From: Desulfofundulus kuznetsovii DSM 6115
GTDB taxonomy: Bacteria > Bacillota > Desulfotomaculia > Desulfotomaculales > Desulfovirgulaceae
DNA: 64,000 nucleotides
Reading direction: 5' to 3'
Assembly (NCBI RefSeq): GCF_000214705.1
Contig: NC_015573.1
Coordinates: 632,501-696,500 of the forward strand
In this document: in pieces, positions 9,604 through 18,151 of the stretch
Layout: each line of letters opens with the position of its first letter
Numbering within the stretch: the first letter of the stretch is position 1
The notes under the pieces: generated by a model
Databases searched by the model: none
What the model saw: the letters and a program-made list of their open reading frames with translations, nothing else
What the model was told of the DNA's origin: nothing
Translations under genes and position numbers: made by a program

Positions 9604-9688
9604 ACACTAATTGCAAAACCGGAGGGTTGACGCAAAAACGGTTCCGGAAGGCACAGTTATGCCAGTAGCCATGCGGTTTTCACCTGCT
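9604..9688 (+). promoter_or_regulatory. CRISPR leader
   Basis: The 85 bases between the cas2 stop and the first repeat are the presumed leader. The orientation is supported by three things: the repeat's 3' end TCTGAAC resembles the usual 8-nt crRNA 5' handle, degenerate repeats lie at the far (right) end, and the adaptation genes lie immediately to the left. No distinct promoter boxes were identified. Confidence 0.6.
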
Positions 9689-12138
9689 GTTGCCATCGCC
9701 CATAGAGGAATCTGAACTTTACTCCACCTCCGGTAAGGGGAATACAGTGATCTGTTGCCATCGCCCATAGAGGAATCTGAACTCGAACAGCTGCTCGCGG
9801 CCGTCAAGCGTCCTGTCCGGGTTGCCATCGCCCATAGAGGAATCTGAACCTTCCGTAAAGTCCCTGCCGAGCCAATCAATCAATCGTTGCCATCGCCCAT
9901 AGAGGAATCTGAACCTGTTTCCGATATATGCAGCCCCGCAAAGACCACATGTTGCCATCGCCCATAGAGGAATCTGAACTCGACTCCCCCTTTATCAGTG
10001 TTCGGGCATAGTTGCGGTTGCCATCGCCCATAGAGGAATCTGAACCTTGCCACCCTCAAGGTGGACGCACTGACCGAGGGGTTGCCATCGCCCATAGAGG
10101 AATCTGAACATCGGTAGAAGCGGCAACCGCCGGGCTCATGGCGGCGTTGCCATCGCCCATAGAGGAATCTGAACGCCTATCCAACTGGTCCTGGACGGAC
10201 GGGTGCTGGCGTTGCCATCGCCCATAGAGGAATCTGAACGTACATTGTGCGGGGCTGGCTGGTGCGAAATGCGGCAGTTGCCATCGCCCATAGAGGAATC
10301 TGAACACTTGATTAGTGCGTCATATCGCTTCTCGGCCGCCGTAGTTGCCATCGCCCATAGAGGAATCTGAACATTCCCTCGACTATGCCCCCCGAGCATA
10401 TTTCCGCTGTTGCCATCGCCCATAGAGGAATCTGAACTCAGGATCATTCCAAAATCCCCGCATGGCCATCACCGCGTTGCCATCGCCCATAGAGGAATCT
10501 GAACAGCGTAAGGGCGATGAGTTTGAGAGAGAGGTATGCCGTTGCCATCGCCCATAGAGGAATCTGAACTGTTTTTGCTTCGCGAAATTTCCATGGTGGC
10601 TACGGCGTTGCCATCGCCCATAGAGGAATCTGAACATAATTACGAAGTCGTCCATGTACCGGACGTAGAACTGTTGCCATCGCCCATAGAGGAATCTGAA
10701 CCTTTTACGATGTGCTCAATGTTGCTTAGCAGGTTGTTGCCATCGCCCATAGAGGAATCTGAACCTAGAGGAAACACTCGCTGGGAGTGCCAAGGCTGCC
10801 AGGTTGCCATCGCCCATAGAGGAATCTGAACAAGCACGGGTAAGCTTATAGAGGTCGCTGTCATCGTTGCCATCGCCCATAGAGGAATCTGAACGATAAT
10901 TTCGATTTCCCGGGAGTGCCCCACAAAGGGGTTGCCATCGCCCATAGAGGAATCTGAACTACTGTCAAGAGGGAAATTAGATTTTTTATGGCCGATGGTT
11001 GCCATCGCCCATAGAGGAATCTGAACTTTTATTTTGTCCGCTTCTTTCATGCGGGCAATCTGGTTGCCATCGCCCATAGAGGAATCTGAACAGACGACAC
11101 CGTTTTTGACGCCAACAGCTTTTTCTGGTTGCCATCGCCCATAGAGGAATCTGAACTTCTACACCACCTTACCAACTTGGTAATTTTATTCTGTTGCCAT
11201 CGCCCATAGAGGAATCTGAACGTTTATCCAGAGGCATAAGCCATCGCGCCGCCCACCTGTTGCCATCGCCCATAGAGGAATCTGAACTTGATTTTCAACA
11301 AGAAGCATTTGACGATATACGAACCGGGTTGCCATCGCCCATAGAGGAATCTGAACGGGCACCATTGCGGCCCGGCGCGAGCAACCCGGCGAGTTGCCAT
11401 CGCCCATAGAGGAATCTGAACGGCAACCAGGCCGGCAACCGGGCAGAAAAGGCCGGAGTTGCCATCACCCATAGAGGAATCTGAACCTCCTTATTCCCTA
11501 AATAGATGCGCATGGCGTCCACCGTTGCCATCGCCCATAGAGGAATCTGAACCTGGACCAGAGGGAATTTAGGTGTGGTCCAGTAGTGGGTTGCCATCGT
11601 CCATAGAGGAATCTGAACGAAGGAATCTTTTCGCTTCCAGAGAAATTCCTTAAGTTGCCATCGTCCATAGAGGAATCTGAACGGAGCTCAAGGCAGCCCT
11701 GCAAGCGGTGGAAGCCGGGTTGCCATCGTCCATAGAGGAATCTGAACTGCCTGGCGCAAGCTGGACTTGCTGGTATACGTCCCCGTTGCCATCGTCCATA
11801 GAGGAATCTGAACTCATATAGAGCCTGGTCGTAAGGTCTTTTATTCTCGTTGCCATCGTCCATAGAGGAATCTGAACCTATTTCCCGCATAGTGCCCGCA
11901 AAAGTAAGACCGGGTTGCCATCGTCCATAGAGGAATCTGAACTAGTCTCTCTACTCCATACGGCCTGCCCAGCTGTATGGTTGCCATCGCCCATAGAGGA
12001 ATCTGAACTCACCTTTGTTTCGGGTAGCAGACCCTTTCTTGAAGTTGCCATCGCCCATAGAGGGATCTGAACTGCTTCGGCTACAAGCTACACGGCGGCC
12101 CCGTTCGCTGTTGCCATCGCCCATAGAGGAATTTGAAC
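9689..12138 (+). CRISPR. Type I-B CRISPR array, 38 repeats, 37 spacers
   Basis: The 29-bp repeat begins GTTGCCATCGCCCATAGAGG and ends AATCTGAAC. By hand count there are 38 copies, with spacers of 34-40 bp, mostly 36-37. Repeat variants are: copy 28 (11458) with A in CATCACCC; six consecutive copies (11590, 11654, 11719, 11785, 11849, 11914) with T in CATCGTCC; copy 37 (12044) with GGGATC; and the last copy (12110) ending AATTTGAAC. Terminal degeneration marks the right end as the oldest. No damaged cas gene is seen, so the locus looks active. Confidence 0.98.
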
Positions 12139-12199
12139 CCACGGAGGCCGTGTAAAATTTCAGTAGGCACCAGAAGGGGATCAGCCCCCTGAAAAAGAA

Positions 12200-12908
12200 A
12201 TGAGACCTCACGCGCCCAAAAAACACCAAAAATCAAGCTAAAGGAGTGTGAGGTCTCATGCTAAATATTCGCCAAATAGTGGGTGCAGTCCTTCTTTTCG
12301 TCACCAGCCTGGTTAAGTTAATTGGTAGTTGCAAGGACTTCTATGAACTTGAAAAAGGTATCCATGAGCTTTGTCAGAAAGTCTGCAACCAAATATTCAC
12401 CTGGGCACTGGAACAGCTCGATACCCGCCTGATGAATGAACATGACCGGAGCACCTGGAGGGTGGTTGGGTTTCGGGATAAAACAGCCATCAGCACCTTT
12501 GGGGAATTTCTCTATAAAAGGCGCCTGTACAAAAACAAAAAAACCGGGGAAACCAGCTTCTTTTTAGATGAGCTGCTGGGCTGGCCGGCCCGGGCCAGGA
12601 TCACTCACCGGTTAAAAGAACTGGCTGTCAAACTAAGCACTGAGCTTCCCTTTGATCGGGCCGCGGAGATTTTGAGCTACCTTGCTCCCAAGGTAAGTTC
12701 CATGACCATCTGGCAGGCCACCCTGGAAGTAGGCAAGGTCCTCCAGCAAGAAGGAAAAGAAAAAGAGCAGCGGTTTTCGAAGATGGCGAAGCTCCCGGTG
12801 GGAGAGAGGTGGCCCCGGAGCTGTGCATCGAAGTCGACGGGGTGATCTGGCCGGGCAAGTTCCCGTAAAACATACTTTATCCACGGTTTTTGAGCGGTGA
12901 GGTCTCAT
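12200..12908 (+). mobile_element. Truncated ISLre2-type insertion element
   Basis: Outer inverted repeats ATGAGACCTCAC (12200-12211) and GTGAGGTCTCAT (12897-12908) bound a transposase remnant. A third copy of the arm, GTGAGGTCTCAT (12248-12259), includes the transposase start codon, so the leader RNA can fold into a hairpin over its own start. The element is about 0.7 kb, roughly half of an intact ISLre2 copy. No clear target duplication is visible. It lies 61 bp beyond the distal end of the CRISPR array. Confidence 0.7.
12258..12868 (+). pseudogene. ISLre2 (UPF0236) family transposase, frameshifted and truncated
   Basis: The first ~170 residues (FRDKTAISTFGEFLYKRRLY; FLDELLGWPARARITHRLKE) match the N-terminal half of ISLre2 transposases. 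Near 12775 the frame changes: the expected continuation, PELCIEVDGVIWPGKFP, sits in another frame and ends at TAA 12866-12868. The conserved E-x-DG motif is therefore present but out of frame. The catalytic C-terminal half, usually another ~250 residues, has been deleted up to the right inverted repeat. The product is not expected to transpose. Confidence 0.82.
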
Positions 12909-12971
12909 AACGGGAAAAATTTTTATGGAGGTACCTACTGGTCTTGATACGGACCCCAGAAACCCTCGTAG

Positions 12972-13001
12972 TTGCTCGCGCTTACTGGATTATGGTATAA
13001 T
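12972..13001 (+). promoter_or_regulatory. Putative promoter of the IclR-family gene
   Basis: TTGCTC (12972-12977) and TATAAT (12996-13001) are separated by 18 bp, and the -10 is preceded by TGG. It lies about 160 bp before the regulator start. The remaining sequence of 12909-13162 contains no gene. Confidence 0.45.
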
Positions 13002-13100
13002 CATTCATTAAGTAATTGAATTTTGCAGAAAAAAGCACCTCATCTGGGACTTTGACCGCCTGGATTGAACCGGCCGGTAATTTTGAGTTTATGTATAAAC

Positions 13101-13116
13101 ATAATTCGACATTATA
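13101..13116 (-). promoter_or_regulatory. Candidate operator upstream of the IclR-family gene
   Basis: Read on the minus strand, the site is TATAATGTCGAATTAT. It shares AATGTCGAA with sites found before the downstream catabolic operons (14280, 20223). It lies about 50 bp before the regulator start, a position suited to autoregulation. Assignment is by motif similarity only. Confidence 0.4.
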
Positions 13117-13162
13117 AAATTAAGAAAAAGTTCAGAAGAAGCAGCAAAGGAGGCAGTTATCT

Positions 13163-13978
13163 GTGGCAAGAACCAGGAACAGAAGTGGAACCGCGCAGGA
13201 AATAAACACTATTCAATCAGTAGAAAGGGCAATCAAGATCCTGGAGTATCTGTGTCATGGACCGACTTCCCTTTCTGAGCTCAGCCGGGAACTGGGGCTT
13301 CATAAAAGTACTGCCTTTGGGTTACTGCAAACTCTGGTTAAACACAACTATGTGCACCAGGAGACCAAAACGGGCCGGTACCGGCTGGGTTATCGAGTTT
13401 TAGCCCTGGGTGGGGCTTTTCTCGAGCACTGTGACCTGCGTGAAATTGCCTCTCCTTATTTACAGCAACTGGTGGATGAACATGGGGAAACAGTGCACCT
13501 GGTGATTATGGACGACGGCCAGGTGGTTTACGTGGATAAAATTGACAGCCCGCAATCCATTCGCATGGTCTCCCGCATCGGAAGACGGCTGCCTGCCCAT
13601 TGTACCGGCGTGGGGAAGGCAATTCTGGCCTATCTTCCCGAAGAAAAAGTACGGGCCATTGTTAAAAAGCGGGGATTGCCCAGATTTACCGCCAACACTA
13701 TCACCACCTGGGAAGAATTGAGTGCGGAGCTGGCACGGATCCGGGAAGAAGGGGTATCCTACGACCGGGAAGAAATTGAAGAGGGGCTACGCTGCGTAGC
13801 GGCCCCCCTTATCGGTTATGGTCAATATCCGGTGGGGGCAATCAGCGTTTCCGGACCGGCATCGCGAATGACGGAGGAAAAAATGTCCCGTATTGCTGGG
13901 TCCCTTAAAAAGGTGGCCGGGGAGATTTCCCAGCAGATGGGTGCAGGTATGGAGCTTAATGGCAACGTCCACATTTAG
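13163..13978 (+). CDS. IclR-family transcriptional regulator
   Basis: The 271-residue protein has an N-terminal winged helix (about residues 17-80: SVERAIKILEYL, LSELSRELGLHKSTAFGLLQ, GRYRLGYRVLALG) and the C-terminal IclR effector domain. The latter contains GETVHLVIMDDGQVVYVDKI, GRRLPAHCTGVGKAILAYLP and YDREEIEEGLRCVAAPLIGY. IclR proteins usually control catabolic operons for aromatic or small organic acids. The GTG start follows AAGGAGG. It is the only transcription factor in the 13-35 kb island and is the natural candidate to bind the repeated TATTRTCRAACA-like motif there. The effector is unknown. Confidence 0.93.
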   Translation: MARTRNRSGTAQEINTIQSVERAIKILEYLCHGPTSLSELSRELGLHKSTAFGLLQTLVKHNYVHQETKTGRYRLGYRVLALGGAFLEHCDLREIASPYLQQLVDEHGETVHLVIMDDGQVVYVDKIDSPQSIRMVSRIGRRLPAHCTGVGKAILAYLPEEKVRAIVKKRGLPRFTANTITTWEELSAELARIREEGVSYDREEIEEGLRCVAAPLIGYGQYPVGAISVSGPASRMTEEKMSRIAGSLKKVAGEISQQMGAGMELNGNVHI

Positions 13979-14043
13979 GCCTGAAAGTTAGATTTCGAAG
14001 GGCTGGAGAGGGGTTTTGCGCTTTCCAGGAGGGGGAGATAAGG

Positions 14044-14184
14044 TTGTCTATTTCAGTACTTATTGCTCCCAACAATTTACCTCCCCGGGTTTGGCGGGCC
14101 GCGGCTTACGGACTGCTTGCTGGTAACCGGTCGGGGGCAGGATTACTTACCGCTTACCCCAGGGAGTTGATCCGGGCAGGTTGA
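14044..14184 (+). CDS. Possible small protein of 46 residues
   Basis: A TTG-initiated frame preceded by CAGGAGGGGGAGATAAGG encodes 46 residues, including LIAPNNLPPRVWRAAAYGLL and ending in RELIRAG. I recognise no family. It could be a genuine short peptide, a leader peptide, or the relic of a larger gene. The good ribosome-binding site and position between the regulator and the first operon are the only support. The rest of 13979-14311 holds no gene apart from the operator at 14280. Confidence 0.25.
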   Translation: MSISVLIAPNNLPPRVWRAAAYGLLAGNRSGAGLLTAYPRELIRAG

Positions 14185-14279
14185 GTTTTCAGTTCTCTTC
14201 GTAGAATACAATTTTTTTGATGATTTCAAGAAGGAATTTATATGTGAAGGGAGAATTTATTCTACAAAGACGTATTATA

Positions 14280-14295
14280 TTTGACAATGTCGAAC
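14280..14295 (+). promoter_or_regulatory. Candidate IclR-type operator of the first operon
   Basis: TTTGACA-A-TGTCGAA is a near-perfect palindrome (one mismatched pair) immediately upstream of the AAAGGAGG ribosome-binding site. Its right half matches the TATTRTCRAACA-like motif repeated before both alcohol dehydrogenase modules. The position suggests control by an IclR-like protein, probably repression by roadblock or promoter occlusion. Confidence 0.5.
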
Positions 14296-14311
14296 AAAGG
14301 AGGGATGGACC

Positions 14312-14926
14312 TTGCGCGCAGTAACCTTGTACGCGGTAGTAGATGTGGATAAATGTAAGGGCTGCACGCGCTGTGAACGGGTGTGTCCGGTGCTGGCCAT
14401 TAAGGTGGAAAACAAAAAAGCAGTGGTAGACCCGCAAAACTGTCTGGGCTGCGCCAACTGCGAACAGCGCTGTCCGGAAATGGCCATCACCATGGCCCCC
14501 CTTGAACAGTCGCGGGTAGTACACGAGAGCCTGGCGGAGGTAGATATGGCGGCTGTCATTGATCTCTGCCGGAGGGCGCACCTGCACCCCAAACAGATTA
14601 TCTGCTACTGCACGGCTACCAGGGCCGGGGAAGTGGCGGCGGCGGTACTCAGGGGAGCCAAATCTCCGGAAGAGATCTCCCGGCGCACAGGTGTACGTAC
14701 CGGGTGTAAGGTGGAGTGCATCCAGCCGGTATTGCGGTTGCTGCATGCAGCAGGAATTGCACCGGAGCGGCCTGCCAGGGGTTACCAATGGTACGGCTTA
14801 ACGCCTACGGTTTGGGATATTCCGGAAGAGGTTAAGAAAAAATACGCTCAACGCGGGTTTTACTTCGATGAAGATCGCAAACTGCTGGATTCACTGGTTG
14901 GAGCCGGTGAAAAGGGGGGGGAATAA
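14312..14926 (+). CDS. 2[4Fe-4S] ferredoxin with C-terminal BFD-like [2Fe-2S] domain
   Basis: The 204-residue protein has two clostridial-type clusters: C15/C18/C21/C25 (CKGCTRCERVCP) and C44/C47/C50/C54 (CLGCANCEQRCP). A BFD-like domain follows, with C98/C100 (CYC) and C132/C136 (GCKVEC). It is likely a soluble electron carrier for an oxidoreductase. It is the first gene of the operon and overlaps the LarA-like gene by one base (TAATG). The TTG start lies after AAAGGAGGG. The partner enzyme is not obvious, because none of the next five genes is a classic ferredoxin-dependent redox enzyme. Confidence 0.8.
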   Translation: MRAVTLYAVVDVDKCKGCTRCERVCPVLAIKVENKKAVVDPQNCLGCANCEQRCPEMAITMAPLEQSRVVHESLAEVDMAAVIDLCRRAHLHPKQIICYCTATRAGEVAAAVLRGAKSPEEISRRTGVRTGCKVECIQPVLRLLHAAGIAPERPARGYQWYGLTPTVWDIPEEVKKKYAQRGFYFDEDRKLLDSLVGAGEKGGE

Positions 14927-16368
14927 TGCTCCGAGCACCTGTTATGCCCTTGCCGCCGCGTCGTTCCCAGTACGGGGTAGCACCCGAACTGGTGCGCAAG
15001 CGGGCCGCAGAATTGCCGGACATGGTTTCCGTGCTGGTACGGGATCTTTTTCCTGATGCAGCCCCGGTTATTTACCCTGGTGAAAACGGCCTGGAGATGA
15101 TCCGGGAAGCCACCCGGAAGCAGATGGAAAAAGTGGATCTGAGCATGATCAAACCCGGTGACTCGGTAAATGTGCTGGGTTCACACCACGGGTTCACCTT
15201 GCTGGGTGGAGCGCCATATGCCGAGATGCTCAGGACCATCCGGGACGTGGTGCGGGAACGCACGGGCTGTACGGATATACGCCTGCGGGTAGGTGTGGGG
15301 CTGCGTTTCCGGGAGAGTGAAGAATATATTAAGGCATTTGGCCTGGACGAATACTATGAAGGCAAGGCCGCTGGCGTGGCTCCGGTGGATGAGGGGGTTG
15401 CCATCGAGACCGAAATCGGCACTCTTTACGGCATCAAAAGAATATACGATGCCCGGTGGATCATCCACGCCCACAACAGTGACGTGCGGGAAGTGCATTT
15501 CCACCGTCAGGTGGACCGGGCGGTAAAACCTTTCGGCATGTCCTATGCGCGGATAGAAACCCGCTCCACTTATCACCAGAACCTGGGTCCGCGGGCGGCC
15601 AACTTTGTGGCCAGGGCAATCTTTGATTCTCCTTTTGTCCAGGAGAAATTTGCCTGCGCCGTATTTCTGATGATGTCGCCCAGCGGGGTGGTAGGGGTGG
15701 ACGCGGACAACGATCTCTATGCGCTCAACGACCGGGTTACTTATTTGGGTTGCCGCGACTATGGCAAGATGATGACCTTGTTGGGTGAGATTGACGAGGC
15801 CATCACCATTCTGGACTTCCCCAGCCCGGTGCCATATGTATTTGCAGCGGGGGTCATTTTTGCTAACTTTGCCGGGGCTAACCGTGACCTTTTCGACCTG
15901 GACGATCCGCTGCCGCCGTACACCTGGTATACGGAGGCCTTCTACGGTGAAGACGGGCAGCCGCTGATCGAAGGGGTGCCGCCGGTAAATCCGGCGATTA
16001 AGGTAGTTATCCATAATTATGCCTGGGGTGGGTATCCCAGCGCCTTCTTTACCGAGCACATCCCGACCATTGTAGTGGGCCGGGAACAGGCAGAGTTGCT
16101 TAACCGGGACCCGCAGAACATCAGCTACACCAAGCACACGTTGCTGGCGGAGGATTTGGACACGGCAGTGCGTTTTGCCAAACGGGTTGCGGGTACGGAT
16201 AAGATCCTCGCCTTTGACGGTGCTTCAGGAGCTTTGAACGTCAGCCGTTCCCTGGGTGAGTACCTGCTGCAGAAAGCACCTCTCGTTTCACGTCGAGTGG
16301 ACGGGGAACTGCTTCCCAAATGGTTGAAGCAGAGGGGCATCGATCCGTCTCGATTTAAGATTTGTTAA
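14926..16368 (+). CDS. Divergent LarA-like (nickel-pincer racemase superfamily) protein
   Basis: The 480-residue product is not a standard database name to me, but it aligns by eye with lactate racemase LarA. H191, K201 and H217 (VHFHRQVDRAVKPFG...STYH) keep the 10- and 16-residue spacings of LarA H174, K184 and H200, which hold the nickel-pincer nucleotide. The preceding GxxLRxIRxV and VGVGLRFRESEEY segments match LarA secondary structure. The catalytic LarA positions D72, R75 and H108 appear replaced (SHHGF and GLRF here), so the substrate is probably not lactate. A larC gene lies in the same island. The family call is an inference needing structural confirmation. Confidence 0.5.
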   Translation: MLRAPVMPLPPRRSQYGVAPELVRKRAAELPDMVSVLVRDLFPDAAPVIYPGENGLEMIREATRKQMEKVDLSMIKPGDSVNVLGSHHGFTLLGGAPYAEMLRTIRDVVRERTGCTDIRLRVGVGLRFRESEEYIKAFGLDEYYEGKAAGVAPVDEGVAIETEIGTLYGIKRIYDARWIIHAHNSDVREVHFHRQVDRAVKPFGMSYARIETRSTYHQNLGPRAANFVARAIFDSPFVQEKFACAVFLMMSPSGVVGVDADNDLYALNDRVTYLGCRDYGKMMTLLGEIDEAITILDFPSPVPYVFAAGVIFANFAGANRDLFDLDDPLPPYTWYTEAFYGEDGQPLIEGVPPVNPAIKVVIHNYAWGGYPSAFFTEHIPTIVVGREQAELLNRDPQNISYTKHTLLAEDLDTAVRFAKRVAGTDKILAFDGASGALNVSRSLGEYLLQKAPLVSRRVDGELLPKWLKQRGIDPSRFKIC

Positions 16369-16392
16369 GGAGTTGGCAGGAGGTTGGCTCAA

Positions 16393-17214
16393 ATGGAAAA
16401 GCACATTCTCCCTCCCGATGATATTCGCTGTTCCATCTTCAAAGGGATGGAAAATCGTATCTTCCAGGCCGGGGTGGTCTTTACCCAGCCGGCGGTGGTG
16501 GCCGGCCTGATCGAAAGTGAAAATGAAGCCAGTTCTCTGGGGCTGGAAGTACGGAGCCAGGTGCGGGAGGGAATGAGTGTGCTGGCCGGTCAGGCGGTAC
16601 TCACACTTACCGGGCCGGCCCTGGCCCTGGCCGTAGCCGAAGATCGAGTGCTGGGTTGGATCGGCAAGGCTTCCGGCGTGGCCACCGCCGCCCGTTCGTT
16701 CCGTGAGATGCTTCCCGGCCGTATCCGGGTGGTGTGTGGAGGATGGAAAAAGCTACCTTTGGCCTGGCGACAGAATTTGCGCCGGGCTGCGGCAGTGGGC
16801 GGTATGGCCACCCGGATCCTGGATGAACCCTTCATCTACCTGGATAAAAACTATATCCGTATGTTTGGAGGTATCTCCGGCACCCTGCAGGCGGTAGCGG
16901 CTCTGCCTGGTGAAAAGGTCATCCAGCTGCGCGGTGAGTGGGGCGACATTACCGACGAGGCTGCCCAGGCGGTAATCAATGGAGCTGCCGTCTTAATGGT
17001 AGACACCGGCCGCGTGGAAGATGTGACCCGGGTGGCCGGGTACCTGCGCGGGAGTGGATGGCGGCAGAGAGTGCGCCTTGCTTTTTCCGGGGGAATTACC
17101 AGGGAGGATCTGCCGGCCATCGCAGAGCTGGATGTGGACATTATAGATATAGGGCGTTCGGTGCTGGATGCGCCACTGGCTGATCTGCGCTTTGAGGTTC
17201 TGGGGCCGGCGTAG
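16393..17214 (+). CDS. Divergent NadC-like (quinolinate phosphoribosyltransferase superfamily) protein
   Basis: The ~273-residue product has NadC architecture. EDRVLGWIGKASGVAT parallels the ER-LN-LQ-LSGIAT helix, and a TIM-barrel half ends in LAFSGGITREDLPAIAELDVDIIDIG. Diagnostic NadC residues differ: the TRKTxPGxR motif is replaced by CGGWKKLPLAWRQ, and the LIKDNH motif by YLDKNYIRM. It may therefore use another pyridine carboxylate, or have changed function. It sits directly behind the LarA-like gene, which is suggestive because the pincer cofactor derives from nicotinate adenine dinucleotide. ATG 16393 is chosen over TTG 16384 for its nine-base spacing from AGGAGG. Confidence 0.65.
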   Translation: MEKHILPPDDIRCSIFKGMENRIFQAGVVFTQPAVVAGLIESENEASSLGLEVRSQVREGMSVLAGQAVLTLTGPALALAVAEDRVLGWIGKASGVATAARSFREMLPGRIRVVCGGWKKLPLAWRQNLRRAAAVGGMATRILDEPFIYLDKNYIRMFGGISGTLQAVAALPGEKVIQLRGEWGDITDEAAQAVINGAAVLMVDTGRVEDVTRVAGYLRGSGWRQRVRLAFSGGITREDLPAIAELDVDIIDIGRSVLDAPLADLRFEVLGPA

Positions 17215-17299
17215 GGTGCGGTACCGGACATAATGTCCTTCTAATTTTGGGTAATCCCAAAACATTGTTCTTCAATATCAAATAGATGGAGTTGAGACC

Positions 17300-18082
17300 A
17301 TGCCGCGAATTGAAGAGTGGGCCGGGCGGTTACTGCAGGCGGAAGAAACTAGAATGCCCATCGAACCGCTGACAGCGGCCTGGCCGGAAATTGATATTCC
17401 CACGGCCTATCAGATTCAATTGAAGGTAATAGAACGCAAGTGTGCCCGGGGCCAAAGGGTGGTGGGGATGAAGATTGGCCTGACCAGCAGGGCCATGCAA
17501 CAGATGCTGGGAGTTTATGAGCCAGATTATGGTCATATTCTGGACACCATGGTGCTGCTCGAGGGTGAGCCGGTACGCCTGTCAAGGCTGATTCAGCCCA
17601 AAGTAGAAGCAGAAATAGCTTTCGTGCTGCGGGAGCGGTTAACCGGTCCCGGGGTTACCGTGGCCGATGTATTACGGGCCACGGCGGGAGTGATGCCTGC
17701 ATTAGAAATTATTGACAGTAGAATCAGGGATTGGAAGATAAAAATTCAGGACACCATTGCCGACAACGCTTCCTCGGCAGCCATTATTCTGGGTGGGACG
17801 TTAATGCCGGTGGAAGGGTTGGACTTGCGCCTGCTCGGGCTGGTACTGGAAAAGGATGGGGAAGTCTTTGCTACCGGGGCGGGAGCCGCGGTACTTGGCC
17901 ACCCGGCGGCAGCGGTGGCCTGGCTGGCCAACGCGGTGGCCCGCTACGGGTTGAGCCTGGAGCCGGGTATGGTGGTGCTTTCCGGTTCGTTCACCCAGGC
18001 AGTGGCGGTGAGTCCCGGCTCGGTGATCCGCGCTTCTTTCGACCGCCTGGGCACGGTAACCGCAAAGTTTATTGGTGCTTAA
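17300..18082 (+). CDS. mhpD: 2-oxopent-4-enoate (2-hydroxypenta-2,4-dienoate) hydratase
   Basis: The 260-residue protein shows the hydratase/4-oxalocrotonate decarboxylase family motifs in order: GMKIGLTSRAM, EPDYGHI, QPKVEAEIAFVL, ALEIIDSRIRDWKI and TIADNASSA. It would hydrate 2-oxopent-4-enoate to 4-hydroxy-2-oxovalerate, the substrate of the aldolase encoded two genes downstream. A 4-oxalocrotonate decarboxylase role is a possible alternative, since the two families are close. It is the first of three consecutive lower meta-cleavage genes. The preceding 85-bp gap (17215-17299) could hold a secondary promoter. Confidence 0.88.
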   Translation: MPRIEEWAGRLLQAEETRMPIEPLTAAWPEIDIPTAYQIQLKVIERKCARGQRVVGMKIGLTSRAMQQMLGVYEPDYGHILDTMVLLEGEPVRLSRLIQPKVEAEIAFVLRERLTGPGVTVADVLRATAGVMPALEIIDSRIRDWKIKIQDTIADNASSAAIILGGTLMPVEGLDLRLLGLVLEKDGEVFATGAGAAVLGHPAAAVAWLANAVARYGLSLEPGMVVLSGSFTQAVAVSPGSVIRASFDRLGTVTAKFIGA

Positions 18083-18151
18083 TCTTCAACCTCATTATAT
18101 GGATGCATAATCTTTAAATGCGTAATCTTCTATGTTAAGGAGGACGTTCTG

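Noticed and set aside
12139-12199. Possible further CRISPR repeat after 12138
   Set aside because: No repeat-like sequence follows the degenerate last copy; the stretch leads directly to the insertion-element arm.
9607-12229. Many overlapping open frames with repeating SDSSMGDGN / VQIPLWAMA / FRFLYGRWQ peptides
   Set aside because: They are translations of the 29-bp CRISPR repeat in several frames and have no independent support as genes.
15181-16137. 318-codon minus-strand frame opposite the LarA-like gene
   Set aside because: A shadow of the GC-biased plus-strand gene; no known family, no operon logic and no ribosome-binding context.
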